Source: Macrococcus lamae
GTDB lineage: Bacteria > Bacillota > Bacilli > Staphylococcales > Staphylococcaceae
Direction: 5' to 3'
Assembly: GCF_004359545.1 (NCBI RefSeq)
Contig: NZ_SCWB01000001.1
Location: 1 to 64,000 of the forward strand
Length of the DNA stretch: 64,000 nucleotides
A program made the position numbers and the translations under genes. This document shows positions 49,696-59,710 of this stretch, piece after piece; position 1 is the first letter of the stretch, and each line of letters starts with the position of its first letter. The notes under the pieces are model-generated. The model ran no database searches, had not been told where the DNA came from, and saw only the letters and a program-made list of their open reading frames with translations.

Positions 49696-52323
49696 ATGAA
49701 AAAATTAACTGCTGCTGAAATCAGACAGATGTATCTTGATTTCTTTGTTGAAAAAGGCCATATGATTGAACCTTCTGCACCATTAGTACCAATAGACGAC
49801 AATACTTTACTGTGGATCAATTCCGGTGTTGCAACATTGAAAAAATATTTTGATGGACGTGTAATACCTAGCAATCCTAGAATCGTCAATGCACAAAAAT
49901 CCATCCGAACAAACGATATTGAAAACGTAGGATTTACTGCGCGCCACCATACTTTTTTTGAGATGCTCGGTAATTTCTCAATCGGTGATTACTTCAAGAA
50001 AGAAGCTGTACAGTATGCCTGGGAATTTCTGACGAGCGAAAAATGGATGGCCATCGACCCGGATAAATTATTTGTAACGATTCATCCGGAAGATACAGAA
50101 GCTTATGACTTATGGGTAAATGAAATTGGTCTGACCGATGACCGCATCACTCGCATCGAAGGTAACTTCTGGGATATCGGCGAAGGTCCGTCTGGTCCGA
50201 ATACAGAAATCTTCTATGACCGCGGAAAGGATTTTGGTCAGGATGATCCTGCTGAAGAAATGTATCCGGGCGGTGAGAATGAACGTTATCTGGAAGTATG
50301 GAATTTAGTGTTCTCAGAGTTCAATCATAATCCGGATCATACGTATTCACCGCTTCCTAAGCAGAACATTGATACGGGAATGGGGCTCGAACGTATGGCG
50401 AGCGTGTCTCAGAATGTCCGTACGAACTTTGATACAGATTTATTCCTGCCGATCATCAGACAGACAGAACAAATTTCAGGAAAGTCATACGGGACGTCAA
50501 TAGAAGACGATGTGGCATTTAAAGTGATTGCAGATCATATCCGTACAGTGGCATTCGCGGTTGGCGACGGTGCATTACCATCTAATGAAGGTCGCGGATA
50601 TGTGCTCCGTCGTCTGCTCCGTCGTGCCGTACGGTTTGCACAGAAACTGGACATCAATAAACCTTTCATGTACGAACTTGTCGATATTGTCGCGGAGATC
50701 ATGAAGCCGTACTATCCGAATGTCGAAGCACAGAAAGACTTTATCAAACGCGTCATTAAATCAGAAGAAGACAGATTCCATGAAACGTTGGAGGAAGGAC
50801 TTGTGCATTTCAATCGTCTGAAAGATGAGGCGATGAGCAGTTCCAGAGAATTGAATGGCGCTGATGTTTTCAAACTATATGATACATTCGGTTTTCCTGT
50901 AGAATTGACTGAAGAACTGGCAGAAGAAAACGGGTTGCAAATTGACCGCGCAGGTTTCGAGACAGCAATGGAAGAACAGCGTACACGAGCAAGAGAATCC
51001 CGTCAGAAGACGCAGAGTATGCAGGTGCAGAATGAAACGCTCGCAAATATAACGACGCCGAGCCGCTTCATCGGTTATAACACTTTAACTCAGACGACTG
51101 AAATTGAAAACATTATTCTTGACGGAAATGAGGTCGATGAAGTCGAAGGCGAAGACACCATTCAGTTTATTCTTCGTGAGACACCGTTCTATGCAGTGAG
51201 CGGTGGTCAGATTGCTGATAGAGGGACTGTCAGTCATGCAGATTTTGAGATTGAAGTAACGGAAGTAACAAAAGCGCCGAACGGTCAGAACCTTCATACA
51301 GGGAAGATTAAGTTTGGTCGTGTTCATGTCGGTTCAACGGTTGAAGCGGCGGTAAACAGTGATTTCAGAAATGATATTATCAAAAATCATAGTGCAACTC
51401 ACTTAATGCATGCTGCACTGAAACAAGTGGTTGGTACACATGTCAATCAGGCAGGCTCACTCGTGACGCCTGAACGTCTGCGATTTGATTTCTCACATTT
51501 CGGACCAGTGACTCGTGAAGAACTGGACAAAGTAGAAGCCATCGTCAATGAGAAAATCTGGGCGAATATTAAGGTAGTCATCGAAGAAATGCCAATCAAT
51601 GAAGCAAAGGCAAAAGGTGCAATGGCACTGTTCGGCGAAAAATACGGGGATGTCGTACGCGTCGTTGAAATGAGTGAGTTCTCCATTGAACTATGCGGTG
51701 GTATTCATGTCAGAAATACGGCCGAAATCGGTTTATTTAAGATTGTCTCTGAATCAGGGACGGGTGCAGGAGTACGTCGTATTGAAGCAGTAACTGGTAA
51801 AGCAGCGTTTGACTTCCTTACTGAATATGAAACAGCAGTGAATTCAGCAATGACCACATTAAAAACACGTGATCTTGGACAGTTTGAAGCAAAAGTTACT
51901 GAGCTGGTTCAATCTGAAAGAGAACTGCATAAACAAGTCGGAGAACTGACGAAAGAATTATCAACCTTAAAAGTCGGAGACATTAAAGAATGGGTTGAAA
52001 CCATCAACGGTATCAGTCTCCTTGCGATGGAAGTAGAAGCAGATGATACTAAAGCATTGCGTGCATTGATGGATGACTATAAATCTAAACTGCCCGACAC
52101 AGTGATCTTCCTGGCTGCCAAGAACGATAAGCTGAGCTATATGGCGACTGTGGCAAAATCATTGACTGACCGTATTAAAGCGGGAGACTTGATTAAGGGT
52201 GTTGCAGCAGTGACTGATGGCAAAGGCGGAGGACGTCCGGATACTGCGCAAGGTGGTGCCAATGATTCTTCAAAAATAACAGATGCATTACAATTTGTTA
52301 AAGACCATGTATCTTCACTATAA
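49696..52323 (+). CDS. alaS: Alanyl-tRNA synthetase
   Basis: This 875-aa class II synthetase has a catalytic core at residues 1-450 with [29 protein letters not shown] and DTGMGLERM. An editing domain follows, with zinc ligands [11 protein letters not shown] (HxxxH) and CGGIHVRNT (CxxxH). The C-terminal C-Ala domain is glycine-rich near [13 protein letters not shown]. The ATG at 49696 has GGGAGAG upstream. An ATG four bases earlier opens only a very short frame. Its own T-box controls it. Confidence 0.98.
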   Translation: MKKLTAAEIRQMYLDFFVEKGHMIEPSAPLVPIDDNTLLWINSGVATLKKYFDGRVIPSNPRIVNAQKSIRTNDIENVGFTARHHTFFEMLGNFSIGDYFKKEAVQYAWEFLTSEKWMAIDPDKLFVTIHPEDTEAYDLWVNEIGLTDDRITRIEGNFWDIGEGPSGPNTEIFYDRGKDFGQDDPAEEMYPGGENERYLEVWNLVFSEFNHNPDHTYSPLPKQNIDTGMGLERMASVSQNVRTNFDTDLFLPIIRQTEQISGKSYGTSIEDDVAFKVIADHIRTVAFAVGDGALPSNEGRGYVLRRLLRRAVRFAQKLDINKPFMYELVDIVAEIMKPYYPNVEAQKDFIKRVIKSEEDRFHETLEEGLVHFNRLKDEAMSSSRELNGADVFKLYDTFGFPVELTEELAEENGLQIDRAGFETAMEEQRTRARESRQKTQSMQVQNETLANITTPSRFIGYNTLTQTTEIENIILDGNEVDEVEGEDTIQFILRETPFYAVSGGQIADRGTVSHADFEIEVTEVTKAPNGQNLHTGKIKFGRVHVGSTVEAAVNSDFRNDIIKNHSATHLMHAALKQVVGTHVNQAGSLVTPERLRFDFSHFGPVTREELDKVEAIVNEKIWANIKVVIEEMPINEAKAKGAMALFGEKYGDVVRVVEMSEFSIELCGGIHVRNTAEIGLFKIVSESGTGAGVRRIEAVTGKAAFDFLTEYETAVNSAMTTLKTRDLGQFEAKVTELVQSERELHKQVGELTKELSTLKVGDIKEWVETINGISLLAMEVEADDTKALRALMDDYKSKLPDTVIFLAAKNDKLSYMATVAKSLTDRIKAGDLIKGVAAVTDGKGGGRPDTAQGGANDSSKITDALQFVKDHVSSL

Positions 52324-52384
52324 ATTACAGCTATAATATAGTATGATACAAAGTGAATCAATGTCAGTACAAGGGGTGTTAACA

Positions 52385-52654
52385 GTGGAAAATTTCGATA
52401 AAACAATGAAGTTTAACTTTGATGAACTACCGAAAGAAGAAGTCCGTACAGTCCTTCTCAACGTATACAATACGCTTGAAGAAAGAGGATATAGTCCTAT
52501 CAATCAGATTGTAGGTTATCTGTTATCCGGAGATCCTGCTTATATTCCGAGACACAATGAAGCACGTAATCAGATCAGAAGACTCGACCGCGATGATATA
52601 ATGGAACAGTTAGTCTCGAGCTATATTCTATCTGAAAAGGATACTCATGAATAA
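52385..52654 (+). CDS. ireB: IreB family regulatory phosphoprotein (UPF0297, YrzL)
   Basis: This 89-aa protein begins [24 protein letters not shown] and continues with a helical region, [28 protein letters not shown], both typical of the family. In Enterococcus, IreB is a Thr-phosphorylated substrate of the IreK kinase and affects cephalosporin resistance. GTG 52385 follows AAGGGGTG by six bases and matches the family N-terminus; an in-frame ATG at 52343 has no RBS. It overlaps ruvX by eight bases. The alaS-ireB-ruvX-DUF1292 order is conserved. Confidence 0.93.
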   Translation: MENFDKTMKFNFDELPKEEVRTVLLNVYNTLEERGYSPINQIVGYLLSGDPAYIPRHNEARNQIRRLDRDDIMEQLVSSYILSEKDTHE

Positions 52655-53069
52655 AGCGATCGGTCTCGATGTCGGTACAAAGACAATCGGTATCGCGCTG
52701 AGCGATGCGATGGGCTGGACCGCCCAAGGACTGGAAACACTCCGAATCAATGAACAGGAAGGTTATCTTGGCATTGACCGATTGATCAAAATTATTGAAG
52801 AACATGACGTCAATGTTGCTGTGATCGGTCTTCCAAAAAATATGAACAACACTGTAGGACCTAGAGGTGAAGCCTCTATTCATTTCAGTGAGCTGTTGAA
52901 AGAAGCATGCCCACATCTTGAGATTGTCATGTGGGATGAGCGTCTTTCAACAGTGGCTGCTGAACGCTCTTTGCTGGAAGCAGATGTGTCACGCAAAAAA
53001 CGCAAGGCAGTCATTGACAAGATGGCAGCAGTTTTTATTTTACAAGGATATTTAAATTCTAAATCGTAA
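52647..53069 (+). CDS. ruvX: Putative pre-16S rRNA nuclease YqgF (RuvX)
   Basis: This 140-aa RNase H-fold protein has [18 protein letters not shown] at the N-terminus (first catalytic Asp), [16 protein letters not shown], and [24 protein letters not shown] with the second acidic site. A last Asp is in [14 protein letters not shown]. It is proposed to mature 16S rRNA 5' ends; the RuvX name reflects an older resolvase idea. It overlaps ireB by eight bases and is 12 bases before the DUF1292 gene. Confidence 0.95.
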   Translation: MNKAIGLDVGTKTIGIALSDAMGWTAQGLETLRINEQEGYLGIDRLIKIIEEHDVNVAVIGLPKNMNNTVGPRGEASIHFSELLKEACPHLEIVMWDERLSTVAAERSLLEADVSRKKRKAVIDKMAAVFILQGYLNSKS

Positions 53070-53081
53070 AGGAGAATAACA

Positions 53082-53414
53082 ATGACTGAACATAACCACA
53101 ACCATGAAAACGAAGAACTAAATGGTACATTAGACATCAACAATGAAGAGGAATTACTGACATTATACGATGAGGACAACAACGAAGTACTGTACCGCAA
53201 AGTTTTAGAGTTCTACAATCCTGAGTTTGATAAAAACTATGTGATTCTTGCAGAAGAAGGAACGTCTGATGACGATGAAATTGAATTGATTCCTATGATC
53301 AACGTGCCGAATGAAACAGGTGACGGCGGTAAATTCCTTCCTGTAGAAACAGACGAAGAATGGGATATGATCGAAGAAATCGTGAATACTGAAATTGATG
53401 AGGAAAATTTCTAG
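53082..53414 (+). CDS. yrzB: DUF1292 protein (YrzB family)
   Basis: This is a strongly acidic 110-aa protein with many Asp/Glu (about a third of residues). It contains [17 protein letters not shown] and YVILAEEG, which define DUF1292. It ends [20 protein letters not shown]. The N-terminus is His/Asn-rich ([10 protein letters not shown]), which could bind a metal. The function is unknown. RBS AAAGGAG precedes the ATG. It always follows ruvX in Bacillales. Confidence 0.92.
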   Translation: MTEHNHNHENEELNGTLDINNEEELLTLYDEDNNEVLYRKVLEFYNPEFDKNYVILAEEGTSDDDEIELIPMINVPNETGDGGKFLPVETDEEWDMIEEIVNTEIDEENF

Positions 53415-53431
53415 GAATTTAAGGTGACTGT

Positions 53432-54559
53432 ATGACGAATCGAAATAAAGAAATAAAAGATGCGAAGTCAGCGTCGAGAACTATTACAGCAGTCATCATC
53501 GGACTCGTGCTTCTTGGTCTTATTGCAGCAGGTATTGCAGGATTCTTCTATCTTTCAGCAAGTCAGAAACCTCTAGATCCAGCCAATAAAGAAACGACAA
53601 AAATTGACGTTTTACCAGGCGAAACAGCGACGATGATCGGTGATAAGCTGGAAAAAAATCATATCATCAAAAGCAGTGATATGTTCAAGTATTATTTGAA
53701 ATTCAACAATATCTCCAATTTTCAGGCAGGGAGCTATGAATTGTCACCATCGATGACGTTCAAACAGATTTCTAAAAGTCTGCAGGAAGGTAAAGTGTAT
53801 GTGCCCGTCGCGTTCAAAATGAATGTTCCTGAAGGTATTACAATTGATCAGATTGCAGCTATTGTCGAAAAAAATACATCTATTAAAGCTGCTGATTTTG
53901 AAAAGCAGGTCAATGACCCGGATTTTGTTAAAAAAATGCAGAAGAAACATCCAAAGTTGATTTCAGATGATGTCTTTAAAGAGAATATTAAACGACCGCT
54001 GGAAGGGTACTTGTACCCGGCAACTTATGAATTTACCGAAAAAAATCCAACAATCGAAGAAATTGTCGATAAAATGCTGACGGCCACTCAGGATAATGCT
54101 TTTCCTTTATGGGATAAATATGGGGGAATCGTGATTAATGAGGCTGGAACAAATAAGCGTCTATCGTTTCATGAGTTCCTGACGTTCAGTTCACTTGTTG
54201 AAAGAGAAGCGACCGGGCTGACTGATCGTGCAAAGATTGCCTCAGTCTTTATCAACAGAATGGAAGAAAATCCACCGATGCCGCTTCAGACAGATCCGAC
54301 AGTGTTATATGCTCTAGGTCGTCATAAAGAAGTAACTTACGAAGATGACTTGAAAGTGGATTCACCTTATAATACGTATCAGAATACAGGACTTCCACCA
54401 GGGCCGATTGCCACAAGCGGCAAGGCATCCATGGAAAGTGTTCTGAATCCTGCTCAGACGGATTATCTGTACTTCCTCGCTGATTCATCCGGTAAGAACT
54501 ACTTCTCTAAAACATTGGAAGAACATAATAAGCTAAAAGCAGAACATATCGATAATTAA
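53432..54559 (+). CDS. mltG: Endolytic transglycosylase MltG
   Basis: This is a 375-aa membrane-anchored enzyme that cuts nascent glycan strands and sets peptidoglycan strand length. It has a short basic cytoplasmic N-terminus and one membrane helix (about 24-47). An extracellular LysM-like subdomain (DVLPGETATMIGDKL) follows. The YceG catalytic domain has EGYLYPATYEF and the catalytic Glu in SSLVEREA, then QTDPTVLYALGRHK, SPYNTYQNTGLPPGPI. The RBS is AAGGTG. A stable terminator follows. Confidence 0.95.
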   Translation: MTNRNKEIKDAKSASRTITAVIIGLVLLGLIAAGIAGFFYLSASQKPLDPANKETTKIDVLPGETATMIGDKLEKNHIIKSSDMFKYYLKFNNISNFQAGSYELSPSMTFKQISKSLQEGKVYVPVAFKMNVPEGITIDQIAAIVEKNTSIKAADFEKQVNDPDFVKKMQKKHPKLISDDVFKENIKRPLEGYLYPATYEFTEKNPTIEEIVDKMLTATQDNAFPLWDKYGGIVINEAGTNKRLSFHEFLTFSSLVEREATGLTDRAKIASVFINRMEENPPMPLQTDPTVLYALGRHKEVTYEDDLKVDSPYNTYQNTGLPPGPIATSGKASMESVLNPAQTDYLYFLADSSGKNYFSKTLEEHNKLKAEHIDN

Positions 54560-54564
54560 TGAGT

Positions 54565-54600
54565 AATCCCGGCAGTATTCACGATGAATGCTCCGGGATT
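54565..54600 (+). terminator. Terminator of mltG
   Basis: AATCCCGG (54565-54572) pairs with CCGGGATT (54593-54600). Between them AGTATTCA and TGAATGCT pair as well, giving a long stem followed by a T-rich region. Confidence 0.75.
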
Positions 54601-54692
54601 TCTAATATTTTTACATCGCTTTATCCACTTTTTAAATTAATGCTTAATTTTTACTGGAAAATATGATACAATACTTTGAATGAATTTGAATT

Positions 54693-54719
54693 CTACCAGC
54701 CTTTAGGTTGGTAGTTTTT
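54693..54719 (+). terminator. Terminator-like leader hairpin before trmR
   Basis: CTACCAGCC (54693-54701) pairs with GGTTGGTAG (54706-54714) and is followed by TTTTT. It sits 6 bases before the AAAGGA RBS of trmR, downstream of plausible -10 boxes (TATGAT 54662-54667 or TACAAT 54667-54672). It could be an attenuator for trmR or a second terminator for mltG. Confidence 0.6.
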
Positions 54720-54736
54720 CCGTTAAAGGATTGGTA

Positions 54737-55366
54737 GTGTTGAACAACAGAACTTATATCACACAGTTAAACAAGGAAAATCATGTCGATGCGCTTCGTG
54801 ACTATGCGGAGCAGCACCAAGTTCCCATAATGGATAAAGTAGCAATCGAGATGGTTAAGCAGTTGATCCGTATACATCAAACAGAATCAATATTAGAAAT
54901 TGGCACCGCTATTGGATATAGTTCATTGCACTTTGCATCAGTCCACGAATCGGTTACTGTTACAACGATTGAGAGAAACAAAGAAATGTATGAGCAAGCT
55001 GTGAAGAACGTTACAGCGTTCAACTGTTCTGATCGGATTCGACTGGTATTCAGTGATGCAAAAGAAGCGTTTTATGACGTTAATGACAGACAGTATGATA
55101 TATTGTTTATCGATGCAGCGAAGGCACAGTCAAAGAATTTTTTTGAACTATATAGTCCGCTTGTCAAAAAAGGCGGACTTATCATTACTGATAATATTCT
55201 TTACCATGACTTTGTAGGAAACATCGAGGTAGTCAGAAACCGAAATGTTAAGCAGATGGTCAGAAAAATTGAGAAGTACAATGACTGGTTGAGCGAACAG
55301 CCGGGCTATACAACAAATTTTATAGATCTTGGAGATGGCATGAGCATCTCTATTAAGGAGTTTTAA
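54737..55366 (+). CDS. trmR: tRNA 5-hydroxyuridine methyltransferase
   Basis: This is a 209-aa SAM-dependent class I methyltransferase, often called a catechol-type O-methyltransferase. The SAM site is ILEIGTAIGYSSLHFA (about residues 53-68), the Mg-binding Asp is in ILFIDAAKAQ, and LIITDNILYHDFV follows. In B. subtilis the homologue TrmR (YrrM) turns ho5U34 into mo5U34. The next two genes are the U32 hydroxylation pair, which fits this role. GTG 54737 follows AAAGGA by six bases; TTG codons at 54731 and 54740 are alternatives. Confidence 0.9.
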   Translation: MLNNRTYITQLNKENHVDALRDYAEQHQVPIMDKVAIEMVKQLIRIHQTESILEIGTAIGYSSLHFASVHESVTVTTIERNKEMYEQAVKNVTAFNCSDRIRLVFSDAKEAFYDVNDRQYDILFIDAAKAQSKNFFELYSPLVKKGGLIITDNILYHDFVGNIEVVRNRNVKQMVRKIEKYNDWLSEQPGYTTNFIDLGDGMSISIKEF

Positions 55367-55367
55367 T

Positions 55368-56291
55368 ATGACAGAATTACTAGTCACACCTAAGTCACTG
55401 ACACATTTGGAAGAACTGATTGAAGCAGGTGCAGATGCATTTGTTATGGGCGAAGAAAAATTTGGTTTAAGACTGGCCGGCGAATTCAAAGAAACAGAGC
55501 TGCTTGCTGCAGTCAATATGATTCATGAGGTCGGTAAAAAAGCATATGTTGCTGTGAATGGACTATTTCATAATGAACATCTCCCGGCAGTTGAAGCCTA
55601 TATTAAATGGCTGCATGACATTAAAGTGGATCGTATCATTTTCGGTGATCCAGCAGTCGTAATGTATGTCAAAGAACAGCTTAATCCTATTCCGCTGCAC
55701 TGGAATCAGGAGACCGTCGTGACCAATCATTTTCAGTGTAACTACTGGGGCGAACGTGGTGCGTCGCGTGCTGTTCTTGCCCGTGAACTGAGTATGGAAG
55801 AAGTCGTTGAAATTAAAGAACGTTCAAATGTTGAAATTGAAGTTCAAGTTCACGGAATGACTTGCATGTTTCAGTCAAAGCGTCAGCTGCTCGGTAATTA
55901 CTTCCTCTACCAGGAGAAGGCGATGAAGATTGAAAATCGTCAAGATTCTAAAAATATGTTGTTATATGATGAAGAACGTAATAACAAATATCCTATTTAT
56001 GAAGATTATAATGGGACTCATATTATGAGTCCAAATGATATCTGTGTCATTGAGGAACTAGAAGAATTGTTTGAAGCGGGAATCGACAGCTTCAAAATAG
56101 ACGGTGTTCTTCATTCAGAAGAATATATCACTGAAGTGACGAGACAGTACAGAAAAGCCATTGACTTATACGACGAAAATTCGGACCTTTATGATGATGA
56201 GAAATACGGTCTGCTGGAAGTCATTGAAGATATTCAACCTGAATATCGTCCGCTGGATCAAGGGTTCCTGTACAAACAAACTGTTTATTAA
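55368..56291 (+). CDS. trhP1: U32 family protein, tRNA hydroxylation (TrhP1-like)
   Basis: This is a 307-aa protein of the U32 peptidase family with the N-terminal barrel motif ELIEAGADAFVMGEEKFGLRLAGEF. The central region reads VQVHGMTCMFQSKRQLLGNYF, and DSFKIDGVLHSEEYI completes the family pattern. It lacks the larger C-terminal part of its partner and most of the Cys cluster (Cys in GMTCMF remains). In B. subtilis YrrN (TrhP1) and YrrO (TrhP2) together form ho5U at wobble uridine with prephenate-dependent chemistry. It starts one base after the trmR stop and is cotranscribed with both neighbours. Confidence 0.88.
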   Translation: MTELLVTPKSLTHLEELIEAGADAFVMGEEKFGLRLAGEFKETELLAAVNMIHEVGKKAYVAVNGLFHNEHLPAVEAYIKWLHDIKVDRIIFGDPAVVMYVKEQLNPIPLHWNQETVVTNHFQCNYWGERGASRAVLARELSMEEVVEIKERSNVEIEVQVHGMTCMFQSKRQLLGNYFLYQEKAMKIENRQDSKNMLLYDEERNNKYPIYEDYNGTHIMSPNDICVIEELEELFEAGIDSFKIDGVLHSEEYITEVTRQYRKAIDLYDENSDLYDDEKYGLLEVIEDIQPEYRPLDQGFLYKQTVY

Positions 56292-56302
56292 GGATGATAA
56301 AT

Positions 56303-57565
56303 ATGAAAACAGAAATGGAATTATTAAAACCGAGACAAATCTTGAAGAAGCCTGAGCTGCTTGCTCCGGCTGGTAATCTGGAAAAATTAAAAATAGCTGT
56401 GCACTACGGTGCTGATGCAGTATTTCTTGGCGGTCAGGAATATGGTCTGCGCTCTAACGCTGATAACTTTACGATGGAAGAGATAAAAGAAGGTGCGGCC
56501 TTTGCGGCAAAATATGGTGCAAAAGTTTATGTCACAACTAATATCTTTGCTCATGATGAAAATATTCCTGGTCTGGAAGATTACTTGCGTGACCTTGAAG
56601 CAGCTGACGCGACCGGCATAATCGTTGCAGACCCGCTGATCATTGAAACATGTAAACGCGTCGCACCGAAACTTGAGATTCACTTGAGCACTCAGCAGTC
56701 ACTCTCTAACTGGAAAGCCGTTGAGTACTGGAAGAACGAAGGACTGGAACGCGTCGTTCTTGCCCGTGAAACTGGTGCAGATGAGATTAAACTGATGAAA
56801 GAAAAAGTGGATATTGAAATAGAAGCGTTTGTTCACGGTGCAATGTGTATTGCATACTCGGGACGATGTACGTTAAGTAATCATATGACTGCCCGCGATT
56901 CAAACCGCGGCGGCTGCTGTCAGAGCTGCCGCTGGGATTATGATTTATTAACTGTAGAAAATGATGATCTTGATGTCGTTTTTGAAGGAGATAATGTCAC
57001 TCCATTCGCAATGAGTCCGAAAGATTTAAAATTGATTGAATCTATTCCTAAAATGATTGATATCGGTGTAGATTCACTGAAAATTGAAGGCCGCATGAAA
57101 TCAATACATTACATTGCTACAGTGGTTTCAGTTTACCGTAAAGTGATCGATGCCTACTGCGCGGATCCTGATAATTTTGTCATCGATCCTAACTGGCTGA
57201 TTGAACTTGATAAATGTGCTAACCGTGATACAGCATCAGCATTCTTTGAAGGAGTACCAGGTTTTGAAGAGCAGATGTTCGGTCATCAGCAATCAAAGAA
57301 AACACCTTTTGATTTCTGTGGTTTAGTGTTAGACTATGATGAAACAACACAGATGGCGACTATTCAGCAGCGCAATAACTTCAAGCCGGGTATGGAAATT
57401 GAATTCTTCGGACCTGAAATCAGCAACTTCAAACAAGTGATTGAACAAATATACGACGAAGAGGGCAACGCGCTTGATGCAGCACGTCATCCGCTGCAGA
57501 TTGTGCAGTTTAAAGTAGCGCATCCTGTCTATAAAAATAATATGATGCGGAAGGAAATCAGCTGA
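56303..57565 (+). CDS. trhP2: U32 family protein, tRNA hydroxylation (TrhP2-like)
   Basis: This 420-aa U32 protein has [30 protein letters not shown] at the N-terminus, written here only as far as the family signature GADAVFLGG. The Fe-S/zinc-type cysteine cluster is in [11 protein letters not shown] and [13 protein letters not shown], followed by [15 protein letters not shown] and a C-terminal beta domain. These match TrhP2 (YrrO). ATG 56303 follows AAGG by nine bases; ATG 56294 is in frame but overlaps the RBS. Its stop overlaps the udk start. Confidence 0.9.
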   Translation: MKTEMELLKPRQILKKPELLAPAGNLEKLKIAVHYGADAVFLGGQEYGLRSNADNFTMEEIKEGAAFAAKYGAKVYVTTNIFAHDENIPGLEDYLRDLEAADATGIIVADPLIIETCKRVAPKLEIHLSTQQSLSNWKAVEYWKNEGLERVVLARETGADEIKLMKEKVDIEIEAFVHGAMCIAYSGRCTLSNHMTARDSNRGGCCQSCRWDYDLLTVENDDLDVVFEGDNVTPFAMSPKDLKLIESIPKMIDIGVDSLKIEGRMKSIHYIATVVSVYRKVIDAYCADPDNFVIDPNWLIELDKCANRDTASAFFEGVPGFEEQMFGHQQSKKTPFDFCGLVLDYDETTQMATIQQRNNFKPGMEIEFFGPEISNFKQVIEQIYDEEGNALDAARHPLQIVQFKVAHPVYKNNMMRKEIS

Positions 57566-58182
57566 TGAAAACAACCATCATTGGTATCGCAGGTGGCTCA
57601 GGGTCTGGTAAGACATCTGTGACGTCTCAGATCATGAAAAATCTGGAAGGGTTTAGCGTTGCTCTTATTGAGCAGGACTACTATTATAAGGATCAGTCTC
57701 ACTTAAGTTTTAATGAGCGGCTGAAAACCAATTACGACCATCCATTTGCATTCGATAATGACTTACTTATCCAGAACTTAATTGATTTAAGAGATGGAAA
57801 AATAGTCAATGTACCGACGTATGATTATACGATTCATACGAGAAGCGAGAAAACGATTACATTTGAACCAAAAGATGTTATTATAGTAGAGGGAATTTTC
57901 GCACTCGAGAATGAAAAATTACGCGATTTAATGGATGTTAAAATATATGTTGATACGGATGCTGACCTTCGTATACTGAGACGACTTGTCAGAGATATTG
58001 AAGAGCGTGACCGTACAATGGAATCAGTTGTTGATCAGTATTTGACAGTCGTTAGGCCGATGCATAATCAGTTTATTGAACCTACAAAGAGATATGCAGA
58101 TATTATCATTCCAGAGGGCGGCAGCAATACCGTCGCCATTGATATAATGACGACTAAAATACAATCTTTAGTAAGAAATTAA
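57565..58182 (+). CDS. udk: Uridine kinase
   Basis: This 205-aa enzyme phosphorylates uridine and cytidine to UMP and CMP in salvage. The P-loop GGSGSGKTS is at residues 10-18. It has [12 protein letters not shown] and [12 protein letters not shown], the family's nucleoside-binding segments, and [11 protein letters not shown] and [18 protein letters not shown]. It overlaps trhP2 by one base and lies 24 bases before greA, as in B. subtilis. Confidence 0.96.
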   Translation: MKTTIIGIAGGSGSGKTSVTSQIMKNLEGFSVALIEQDYYYKDQSHLSFNERLKTNYDHPFAFDNDLLIQNLIDLRDGKIVNVPTYDYTIHTRSEKTITFEPKDVIIVEGIFALENEKLRDLMDVKIYVDTDADLRILRRLVRDIEERDRTMESVVDQYLTVVRPMHNQFIEPTKRYADIIIPEGGSNTVAIDIMTTKIQSLVRN

Positions 58183-58206
58183 AAGGACAAGAAAAGAGGA
58201 AGAACG

Positions 58207-58683
58207 ATGGAAATCCAAAAAGAATATCCTATGACTCAGGAAGGCTATAACAAACTTGAGGAAGAATTAGAGTACTTAAAGACTGTTAAACGACCTGAAG
58301 TTGTAGAAAAAATTAAAGTGGCACGTAGCTTCGGAGACTTGTCAGAAAACTCTGAGTACGATGCTGCAAAAGATGAGCAAGGTTTCGTAGAACAGGAAAT
58401 CACTAAAATTGAAATGATGCTGCGTCATGCAAATATCATTTCAGATAACGGGTCAAAATCAGAAGTACAGCTCGGCCGCACAGTCAAGTTTGTTGAAATT
58501 CCTGATGGCGACGAAGAAACATATATGATTGTCGGTTCAGCAGAAGCTGATCCATTTGAAGGTAAAATTTCGAACGAATCACCAATCGCTAAATCATTGT
58601 TAGGGAAACAAGTGAATGATGAAATCAACGTGCCATTACCAAATGGAAACGAAATGCGCGTTAAAATTATTGAAATAAGCTAA
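58207..58683 (+). CDS. greA: Transcription elongation factor GreA
   Basis: This 158-aa factor enters the RNA polymerase secondary channel and stimulates cleavage of backtracked RNA. The N-terminal coiled coil has [14 protein letters not shown], with the catalytic acidic tip in [17 protein letters not shown]. The C-terminal FKBP-like domain ends [22 protein letters not shown] precedes the ATG. The following 125 bases contain two paired elements before mtnN. Confidence 0.97.
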   Translation: MEIQKEYPMTQEGYNKLEEELEYLKTVKRPEVVEKIKVARSFGDLSENSEYDAAKDEQGFVEQEITKIEMMLRHANIISDNGSKSEVQLGRTVKFVEIPDGDEETYMIVGSAEADPFEGKISNESPIAKSLLGKQVNDEINVPLPNGNEMRVKIIEIS

Positions 58684-58695
58684 TAAAATTCTTCT

Positions 58696-58792
58696 AACAC
58701 CTTGGACGCTTTGGACTGACTGAACGATGGTCAGGTTTCTCACGATCAAGGTGTTTCAATATGTGCTGAATAATGGATGACAGCACTTTTTT
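58696..58792 (+). promoter_or_regulatory. Structured region with terminator between greA and mtnN
   Basis: AACACCTTG (58696-58704) is perfectly complementary to CAAGGTGTT (58747-58755), enclosing about 42 bases with an inner CTGAC/GTCAG pair. A second hairpin follows: GTGCTG (58763-58768) and CAGCAC (58781-58786) with TTTTTT. That terminator ends only five bases before the AAGGAGG of mtnN. The simple reading is a two-part greA terminator; the alternative is a regulatory leader for mtnN. I recognise no riboswitch class in it. Confidence 0.6.
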
Positions 58793-58807
58793 AATAAGGA
58801 GGCAGTT

Positions 58808-59515
58808 ATGCTAGGTATAATCGGAGCGATGCAGGAAGAAGTAGCAATTCTGAAAAATGATATGCAGAACATGGAGACTGTTCAGCATGCTCATGTAGAA
58901 GTCTATACAGGAAAACTCTACGGACAGGACGTTGTATTGATGCAGAGCGGCATCGGGAAAGTCAATGCAGCGATCTGTACGACATTGCTGATTGAATATT
59001 ATCACCCGGAAGCAATTATTAATACAGGATCTGCCGGTGGTCTCGGCAGTGGGCTTGCGGTCGGTGATATAGTGATCAGCAGCGAAGTGATTCATCATGA
59101 TGTGGACACCACGGAATTCGGCTACTCGCGTGGTCAGGTTCCCGGTATGCCGCTTGCTTATCCGGCGGATGAAACGCTGATACAGCTGACTGAACAAGCT
59201 GTTTCTCGCAATCAACTCACAGCACATATGGGACTGATCGTTTCAGGTGACAGCTTTATTGGGACGCTCAGTAAGAAAGAGCAGATCATTGCTGATTTTC
59301 CGGATGTGCTGGCAGTCGAAATGGAAGCAGCTGCTGTGGCGCAAGTGTGTCATCAGTACAATATCCCCTTCATTATCACTCGGGCAGTATCTGACCTGGC
59401 AAACAGTGAAGCCGGGATGACCTTCGATGAGTTCCTCAAAGTAGCTTGCGTCGAGTCTAGTAAAATTGTAAAATCATTAATAGAGACCATTGCTGGTAAA
59501 GGAGGCATATTATGA
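58808..59515 (+). CDS. mtnN: 5'-methylthioadenosine/S-adenosylhomocysteine nucleosidase
   Basis: This 235-aa enzyme splits MTA and SAH, the by-products of SAM use. It has IGAMQEEVAILKNDM, MQSGIGKVNAAI, NTGSAGGLGSGLAVGDIVI, VSGDSFIG and the substrate-binding VEMEAAAVAQVC. The catalytic Asp is in RAVSDLANSEA. RBS AAGGAGG precedes the ATG. Its last four bases overlap a membrane sORF. SAM-consuming enzymes such as TrmR and QueA elsewhere in the window would feed it by-products only in a general sense. Confidence 0.96.
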   Translation: MLGIIGAMQEEVAILKNDMQNMETVQHAHVEVYTGKLYGQDVVLMQSGIGKVNAAICTTLLIEYYHPEAIINTGSAGGLGSGLAVGDIVISSEVIHHDVDTTEFGYSRGQVPGMPLAYPADETLIQLTEQAVSRNQLTAHMGLIVSGDSFIGTLSKKEQIIADFPDVLAVEMEAAAVAQVCHQYNIPFIITRAVSDLANSEAGMTFDEFLKVACVESSKIVKSLIETIAGKGGIL

Positions 59516-59616
59516 TTTATATTATGGCATTATCTGTTATCGTCACTGCTACCATTGGATTCTTCATATACTCTGAAACTGAAGTAGAACGTGGAGAAAG
59601 AGAAGTCATCGAATAG
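59512..59616 (+). CDS. Small membrane protein (34 aa) coupled to mtnN
   Basis: A 34-codon ORF (ATG 59512-59514, TAG 59614-59616) overlaps the mtnN stop as ATGA and has AAGGAGG (59499-59505) six bases upstream. The product begins MIYIMALSVIV. It has one membrane helix (about 2-20) and a charged cytoplasmic tail, ETEVERGEREVIE. A terminator follows after five bases. RBS, overlap and terminator support expression. I do not recognise the family and can name no function. Confidence 0.72.
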   Translation: MIYIMALSVIVTATIGFFIYSETEVERGEREVIE

Positions 59617-59621
59617 CCTTT

Positions 59622-59652
59622 AACCCCGGTTCCATTGGAATTGGGGTTTTAT
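59622..59652 (+). terminator. Terminator of mtnN and the sORF
   Basis: AACCCC (59622-59627) pairs with GGGGTT (59643-59648), with inner TTCC/GGAA, and T residues follow. Confidence 0.85.
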
Positions 59653-59710
59653 ATGTATGACTGACAAAATTTATGGGTAGAAAATAATAAGTATAATGAG
59701 AGGTGAAACT

